Positions 58,241 through 64,000 of a stretch of 64,000 bases of DNA are shown here, piece after piece; positions within the stretch are counted from its first letter, which is position 1; each line of letters begins with the position of its first letter. Source of the stretch: Clarkia xantiana subsp. parviflora (lineage: Eukaryota > Streptophyta > Magnoliopsida > Myrtales > Onagraceae). The position numbers and the translations under genes were made by a program. The DNA is taken from positions 46,090,774 through 46,154,773 of the forward strand of contig JAPTYO010000001.1 in NCBI GenBank assembly GCA_036873135.1, written 5' to 3'. A model generated the notes under the pieces. It saw nothing but the letters and a program-made list of their open reading frames with translations. It did no database searches and was not told the origin of the DNA.

Positions 58241-58395
58241 TATTAAATATAGAAATCTTGTATATTCTGTATAATTGTTATTTTCCATTCCTAGTTACTA
58301 AAGTTTAGCTATTTATCAAATTTAGCTTGATTTTATCATTATATATTGTAAGCTTTGCTTAGTGAATCGATACACTGGATTTTTCAATTTCTACC
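58241..58395 (+). repeat. 5' LTR of the Copia element
   Basis: It begins TATTAAATATAG, where the 3' copy begins TGTTAAATATAG, so the canonical TG is mutated. It ends TTTCTACC, where the 3' copy ends in CTACA. It contains a 9-bp stretch (ACTAAAGTT region) not found in the 3' LTR. Confidence 0.85.
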
Positions 58396-58405
58396 TAGTA
58401 TCAGA
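58390..58405 (+). other. Copia primer-binding site, mutated
   Basis: CTAGTATCAGAGTCGG follows the 5' LTR directly. It matches the initiator Met-tRNA complement TGGTATCAGAG with one change (second base). Confidence 0.7.
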
Positions 58406-59004
58406 GTCGGTATACCTTGTTAGCTACTGCTGCTCAATCGATTAATTTGAGGATCGATCCCGCTGCCCAGTCACGATTGATCGTGTCTGTTCATTGTCGT
58501 TGGTCGCCCGTCTATTCTGTTGAAGGTCGTCGTCTGTTCCTCTAAAGGCTGCTCTCTACTCTGTGTCAGCCACCGTCTGTTCCGCTGTCAGCCGCCGTAT
58601 GTTCCGTTGTCTACCACTGATTGCTCCGCTGTCAGCCACCGAAGATCCAGCCAGAACCTCTGTCCCGTTCATCTCCGTCCCGTGATCTGCTGCCGCCCCC
58701 GTCAGTCATCGAATTAGCCGATTTCAGTCTCGTCTGACTGAGGCTTTGTTAGGTTTCTCAACTGCTACTTTGTCCCATCTCGTTTGATTTGTGAAGCTCT
58801 AACTGGATATTAAATTTGCGGGTCCGGTCTGATAATTATTTATCCGGCCAGTCTGATTGTTACTCCCCTGGTCGGTCTGAATGCTGGTTCTGACCAGATA
58901 TTTAAATTGCTGACCGGTCTGATTATTATTTCTCCGGTTCAGACTTCTCTGGTCGGTCTAAATGCTGCCTCACTGGTCCAATCTAATCATTTTGTGCTAT
59001 ATTA

Positions 59005-62000
59005 GTGGCAAAATCCAAAATGGGTGACAGACATATTAATTCAGATGAAATTGCTACAATTGTTCAGCGACTTGCTCAGCTGGGTTTCTCTCGTGTTAAT
59101 ACGAAACATCAGATTCAGAAAACTAGGGCTATTATCGCCCCATCAGGTTTGACTTCCAACTGTTTATTAGCATCAAAATCATTATGGATTGTTGATTCAG
59201 GTGCTACTGATTACATGACCGGTAACAAGAGTTTACTGTCAGGACTTACCACTACCTCACAACCACCTGTCCAAATAGCCAATGGCTCCACTTGTCATAT
59301 AGAAGGAATTGGATCCACTCAAATTTCACCACAGATGCCATTATCATATGTCTTATATGTTCATTCATTTCCTGAAAATCTCTTGTCCGTGAGCAAATTA
59401 ATAGAACAATTATATTGCTCAGTTACTTTCACTCCAACTAAATGCGTTTTTCAGGAATTGGGGACTAACAAGTTGATTGGAACTGCATATAAGCACACCG
59501 GTCTGTATTATATGGAGAGTTCGCCTCAACGAAATGCGTACATGAGCACTAGTAGTGCTGAGGAGGTTCATTATCAGTTATGGCATCCATCTCTACAGGT
59601 TCTAAAAACTCTCCGTCTTGAATTCCGTTCAATTTCTGAATTAGTTTGTGAGTCATGTATCTAGGGCAAGCATATCTGTGCTTCTCATCCACCTAGAATT
59701 ATTCGTAGGTCAGTTGGTATCTTTGATTTAGTGCATTCAGATGTATAGGGTCCTTGCCCAGTTACATCTATCTCAGATTTTCGTTACTTCGTCACTTTTG
59801 TGGATGATTTATCTCGTGCAACTTGGATGTTTGTTATCAAATCTAGACAAGAGGTTTTTGCAAAATTTATGACATTTTGTTCTTATGTGAAAAATCAGTT
59901 TGGCACTACCATTAAAACACTTCGTAGTGACAATGCAAAAGAATATTTCGCAACAAAATTTGTTCAATATATGAGTGATAATGGCATCATACATGAATCA
60001 TCTTGTGCGTATACACCTCAACAAAATGGAGTGGCTGAACGAAAGAACACACACATACTTGAGGTGGCTCGCACTATGATGATACATGGTCATGTCCATC
60101 ATCGTTTATGGGCCGATGTAGTTCTAACTGCATGTTATGTGATAAATTGTATGTCATCTTCTGTTCTTGATGGTGCAATACCTTATAATGTCCTATTTCC
60201 GTCTGCACATTTGTTCCCGGTTTCACCGAAAATCTTTGGTTGTACTTGTTATGTGTAAGACAATCGATCAGGCCGTACAAAACTTGATCCAAAGTTTGTT
60301 CGTTGTACTTTTGTTGGCTATTCTGGAACTCAGAAAGGTTATCGTTGTTATAGCCCCACTCTTAAGAGATACTTTATCAAACCTGATGTGGTTTTTATGG
60401 AGCCTGTGTCGTTTTTTCTTAAATTTGAATCAAACTTGTCCAATAATTCTCCACCTATCATGATTGTTCTAACATATCATAAAGTTCAAGTCCGCTCTTC
60501 TTCACTCGAGACTGATAATGCACCTCATACGCCTCCTATTACTCTGGTATATACTCGAAGGGATAAGTCTCTTCCTAATAATACTAACTCTATTCAGACC
60601 ATGTAGGACCATGAGACTCGTGCATCCCATGTTCCAAACATTGAACCCCCATCTGAATCTCCATCATCTCCTACACAACCAGTTGATCCCGCACCAACTC
60701 CCATAAATGAATCTACCCCTGATGTTGATCTTATCATTGCCCTTCAAAAAGGCTCCCGTCATTGTCCCAGTACCAGATATCCCCTAGATAGTTTCTGTTC
60801 ATATGCATCCCTAACTACAGATCATCGTGCCTTTAAAACCAATCTGGACAGTTACTCAGTTCCTAGAAATGTGACATAAGCCCTGGCCAATCCAGGGTGG
60901 TTTAGTGCTATACAGGAGGAAATGTCAGCTCTTTGGAAGGCCTGGGATCTATGTCCTCTTCCTCCTGGCAAAAAGGCAGTCGGTTGTAAATGGGTCTTCA
61001 CGATAAATGTTCATCCTGATGGGTCGCTACATCGACTCAAGGCCCGCTTGGTTGCGACGGGATATTCTCAAGAATATGACATTAATTATGATGAGACATT
61101 TTCTCTGGTTGCTAAGATGGCGTCTGTTCGCATCTGTCTCTCTCTGGCGGCCATCCGTCACTGGCCACTGAACCAACTGGATGTCAATAATACATTTCTC
61201 AATGGCATTCTTGAGTAGGAGGTTTACATGACTCAGCCACCTAGATTTGTTGTTCAGGGGGAGTCTTCCAAGATCTGTCGTCTGCGCAAATTTCTAAATG
61301 GTCTGAAGCAATCCCCCCGAGCTTGGTTTGGACGGTTCTCGCTCGTACTTAATCAATTTGGCATGATTAAGAGTGCTAATGATCATTCAATTTTCTACAG
61401 GCACTTAAAGAAGAAAACCATCATTCTAGTTGTGTATGTTGACAATCTGATTATAGGTGACGATGACGAATGGATCTCGGCATAAAAGAAGTTCTTGAGT
61501 GCACAATTTCAGATAACAGACCTTGGTAAGCTCAAGTACTTTCTTGGGATCGAGGTATCACGATCTCCTGGGAAGATACTTATTTGTCAGATGAAGTATG
61601 TCATTGATATTCTATCTGTGTGTGGGTTACTTGGGTGCAAGCCCGTTGATTCACATATGGTTCTTGAGACCAAGCTCCGGCCTGATGAGGGGGAGCCTCT
61701 ACATGATCCTGAAAAATATCGAAGATTGGTCGGGAAGTTGAATTATTTAACGGTTACTCGACCAGATATCTCTTATCCAGTAAGTGTTGTGAGTCAATTC
61801 ATGTCATCTCCGCACACAACACACTGGGATGCGGCAATTCGGACCCTTAGGTACCTTAAAGGATCCCCAGGTAAATGACTTGTATATTCTGATCAGGGAC
61901 ATAGTAGAATCGCAGCGTTCACTGATGCCGATTGGGCGGGGTGTCCTACTACTCGGAGGTCCACCACTGGGTATTGTGTTTTCTTTGGTGGGAACCTTAT

Positions 62001-62402
62001 ATCGTGGAAGAGTAAGAAGCAGACATTTGTATCTCTATCTAGTGCGGAGTCGGAATACCGTGCAATGACAAACACATCATGCGAGCTCATTTGGACGAAA
62101 CGCTTACTCAGCGAACTAGGTATTCATCATGACGGTCTAATGAGACTACATTGTGATAATGAATCCGTCATGCATATTGCCAAGAACCAAGTCTTCCATG
62201 AGAGGACCAACACATTGATGTGGATTGTCATTTTGTTCGACACCTTGTTGTGGGAACATTCTCTAGCCCTCCATACATTCAACTAATTCTCGTTCGAACA
62301 GATTTCCAGCTTGCAGACATTCTAACTAAGCCCCTCCGCAAAGCGTCAATTAATGATCTATGTGACAAGTTAGGCATGCTAGATATATACGCTCCAACTC
62401 GA
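59005..62402 (+). pseudogene. Copia pol polyprotein (protease-integrase-RT-RNase H) pseudogene
   Basis: One reading frame (codons at 59005+3n) runs from 59005 to about 62205 with recognisable Copia domains. The protease has LWIVDSGATDYMTG. The integrase has FVDDLSR, LRSDNAKEY and QQNGVAERKN, supplying the D, D and E residues. The reverse transcriptase has GCKWVFTI, RLKARLVATGYSQ and YVDN. RNase H has AFTDADWAG and SAESEYRAM. Eight in-frame stops interrupt it, at 59662, 59746, 60256, 60604, 60877, 61216, 61483 and 61876. A single one-base loss near 62207 shifts the last 65 codons (NDLCDKLGML end). There is no gag nucleocapsid region. The RT catalytic YVDD reads YVDN, so the enzyme would be dead even without the stops. 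Confidence 0.93.
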
Positions 62403-62409
62403 TGAGGAG

Positions 62410-62555
62410 TGTTAAATATAGAAATCTTGTATATTATGTATAATTGTTATTTTCCATTCCTAGTTTAGGTATTTATCAAATTTAGCTTGATTGTATCATT
62501 ATATATTGTAAGCTTTGCTTAGTGAATCGATATACTGAATTTACCAATTCCTACA
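62410..62555 (+). repeat. 3' LTR of the Copia element
   Basis: Begins TGTTAAATATAG directly after the purine tract and ends ATTCCTACA, keeping the canonical TG...CA ends. Confidence 0.9.
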
Positions 62556-62873
62556 CAAGGCATCGCTACGCTAAACACAGACAACAATGGAGAAGCACTA
62601 GTGTTTCTTCTCTACTGGTTAGATAAAAAATCCCTCTCAGTACGTATATACATAATCATCATTCTCTGAATCTGTATTTTTCTACATTATGCATAAAATT
62701 ATTTTTTGTTCATTGTTAATGTTAGTGATACTTTCCAAGGATAATGATTTTCTGTCAAATAAAAATATATTGAATATTAAACTTAATTTATTTCGTCAGA
62801 TTAATTAATTATTATTGAAGTTAATTAGATATGGGTTTAATTATACTGATTCTTATACGACAGTAAGAGCATC
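62556..62873. other. Spacer
   Basis: AT-rich sequence right of the Copia element. No feature recognised. Confidence 0.4.
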
Positions 62874-62876
62874 CAC

Positions 62877-63223
62877 AATGCACAACTCCAACTCATATTC
62901 CACTTTGTGCCACATATGTGCCAACTAATCAACATATCATATAAAGTAAAAGTGTTTATGAGTTGTCCATAAATACTTCAATGGTGTTTACCATGTTCAA
63001 CTCCCATATTTACTTTTGTATTATCATCTCTACTCGTTTCATAAATAAAAAGTAAGAAAGAGTAGACTTAAAAAAATGGTATAATAATGATGGGATGAGA
63101 GATAGTAAACCCCACAATGGAGGGATTATACAAGAAAAATAAGTTTACTCCAATGCAAAGAGACAAGACATTATGCTGCATGGATGAGTTGTCCTTAAAA
63201 AATTTGATGCATTATGGATGCTC
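62877..63223. mobile_element. Tourist-like (PIF/Harbinger) MITE
   Basis: Inverted ends GAGCATCCACAATGCA and TGCATTATGGATGCTC bound 347 bp. The flanks are TAA (62874-62876 and 63224-63226). The ends are shared with the 57196 element, but the interiors differ, so these are two members of one superfamily and not recent copies. Confidence 0.85.
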
Positions 63224-63226
63224 TAA

Positions 63227-64000
63227 CAACTCAAGAAACTTAGTTTCCTCCCATTTTTTGTTGTTACTTTTTTGACAAATTTGAATGCTCACAATTACTG
63301 CTTCTAAGTAATGGCATGTGTAGATTTTCATCAATGGTGGTTAGGGCTTTTGTTCATCCCCAATCAATTTGAAGAAGATCCAATCACTACTATTTCAGTA
63401 AAACACAAATAAAATAAAGATTTCGAATTAACTGAGAATTACACATCTCGATCTATTTCTTTTTCGAATTTTTTCTTAATCCACTAATCTACTATACTTT
63501 TTTATGCATTGATTTTTTCGGGAATTTCTTTTATGGTCCAACATAATTTATTGAAGTTGAGATGCTGGTGGATTTTAATTACTCCTTAAAGGTTCTTAAA
63601 GATATATAAGTGACCCGATAATCAGTTTGCGATCGCGTTATATCTATTATAATCTTTAAAAAAAAAATCATATTTCAACTCATATCTTAATTTTTTTATA
63701 TGTTATTCAATTTTTTTTTGCTCGCGATGTGCGCGGATTAATATCTAGTATATAATAAAATAATAACAAAATATATATGTCGTTTTATACATATTATGTC
63801 TCTTTCCATGGATAATTTTGATTTCATATACATTATTATATACTGATTTGTTTTATTGCGGTTTCTCTATAAAATTATATAAGATATGATAGAGCTTCTT
63901 CACTCCTACTCTTAATCAAAGAAAAGTAGTGCATCTGGAGGTGAAATGAACACTAATTGATATCTGATGAACAATTAATGCAGTCCAGTCTTCTTTCATC
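63227..64000. other. Spacer with a Helitron-like 3' end
   Basis: At 63720-63748 a GC-rich hairpin-forming GCTCGCGATGTGCGCGG stretch is followed by ATTAATATCTAG and then T. This has the form of a Helitron 3' terminus (hairpin then CTRR). The upstream sequence has no coding domain and the 5' end was not located. The rest is AT-rich spacer to the window edge. Confidence 0.4.

Larger units (their letters stand above)
58241..62555 (+). mobile_element. Ty1/Copia LTR retrotransposon, gag-deleted and nonsense-ridden
   Basis: The 5' LTR (58241-58395) and 3' LTR (62410-62555) are about 150 bp and share TTAAATATAGAAATCTTGTA, TTGTTATTTTCCATTCCTAG and AAGCTTTGCTTAGTGAATCG. They differ by several substitutions and a small indel. 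A mutated primer-binding site (TAGTATCAGAG) follows the 5' LTR, and a purine tract (GATGAGGAG) precedes the 3' LTR. The polyprotein order protease-integrase-RT-RNase H marks it as Copia. The flanks TAAAG and CAAGG are a poor 5-bp match, so the target duplication is eroded. Confidence 0.93.

Overview
This window is plant nuclear DNA, almost certainly from a eudicot. The genes have GT-AG introns and belong to plant families (LOB-domain, RLCK-VII kinase, PADRE/DUF4228, ICR, FLX-like, KIB-type F-box). Spacers are very AT-rich and packed with plant transposons. I cannot name the species.

Genes, left to right: an LBD transcription factor (minus, 3844-5026); an ICR ROP-scaffold coiled-coil protein (plus, 8296-12906); NRPB7, the RNA polymerase II subunit 7 (minus, 13930-15837); a PBS1-like kinase (plus, 18117-21235); a single-exon PADRE protein (minus, 24083-24511); an F-box/DUF295 protein (plus, 35343-36713); sorting nexin 2 (minus, 42501-45615); and an FLX-like coiled-coil protein (plus, 53238-54646). 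I rebuilt exons by joining GT-AG sites in phase, and every joined CDS is a multiple of three. These are independent nuclear genes, not an operon, and no shared pathway is evident. Decayed genes are a second F-box start (37392-37487), a WEB-like coiled-coil gene (37746-38630), a GDSL lipase (41388-42170) and a hAT transposase (47637-50798).

Mobile DNA dominates the rest. (i) Many MULE-like MITEs have ends close to GGGTTAANAACC and, where readable, 9-bp target duplications (11100, 13198, 14327, 16595, 20440, 27644, 29977, 30167, 33274 and the larger 47011-52893 element). (ii) hAT MITEs have TAGGG...CCCTA or CAGTG...CACTG ends and 8-bp duplications (2544, 5730, 6298, 17243, 48392, 52047). (iii) Two Tourist-like MITEs have TTA/TAA duplications (57196, 62877). 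(iv) A Helitron-like district holds a large inverted repeat (55371-58220). (v) There is an LTR-bounded Copia element (58241-62555), Copia fragments at 34634 and 39240-40356, and a probable LTR-type remnant around 30590-32730.

The most informative structures are a four-element nested set at 47011-52893, two places where an internal paralogous copy preserves the uninserted state of a MITE site, one MITE family sitting in introns of three consecutive genes, and an inverted repeat made of two outward-facing Helitron-like 3' ends. I found no operon-like, CRISPR-like or clearly new biochemical system.
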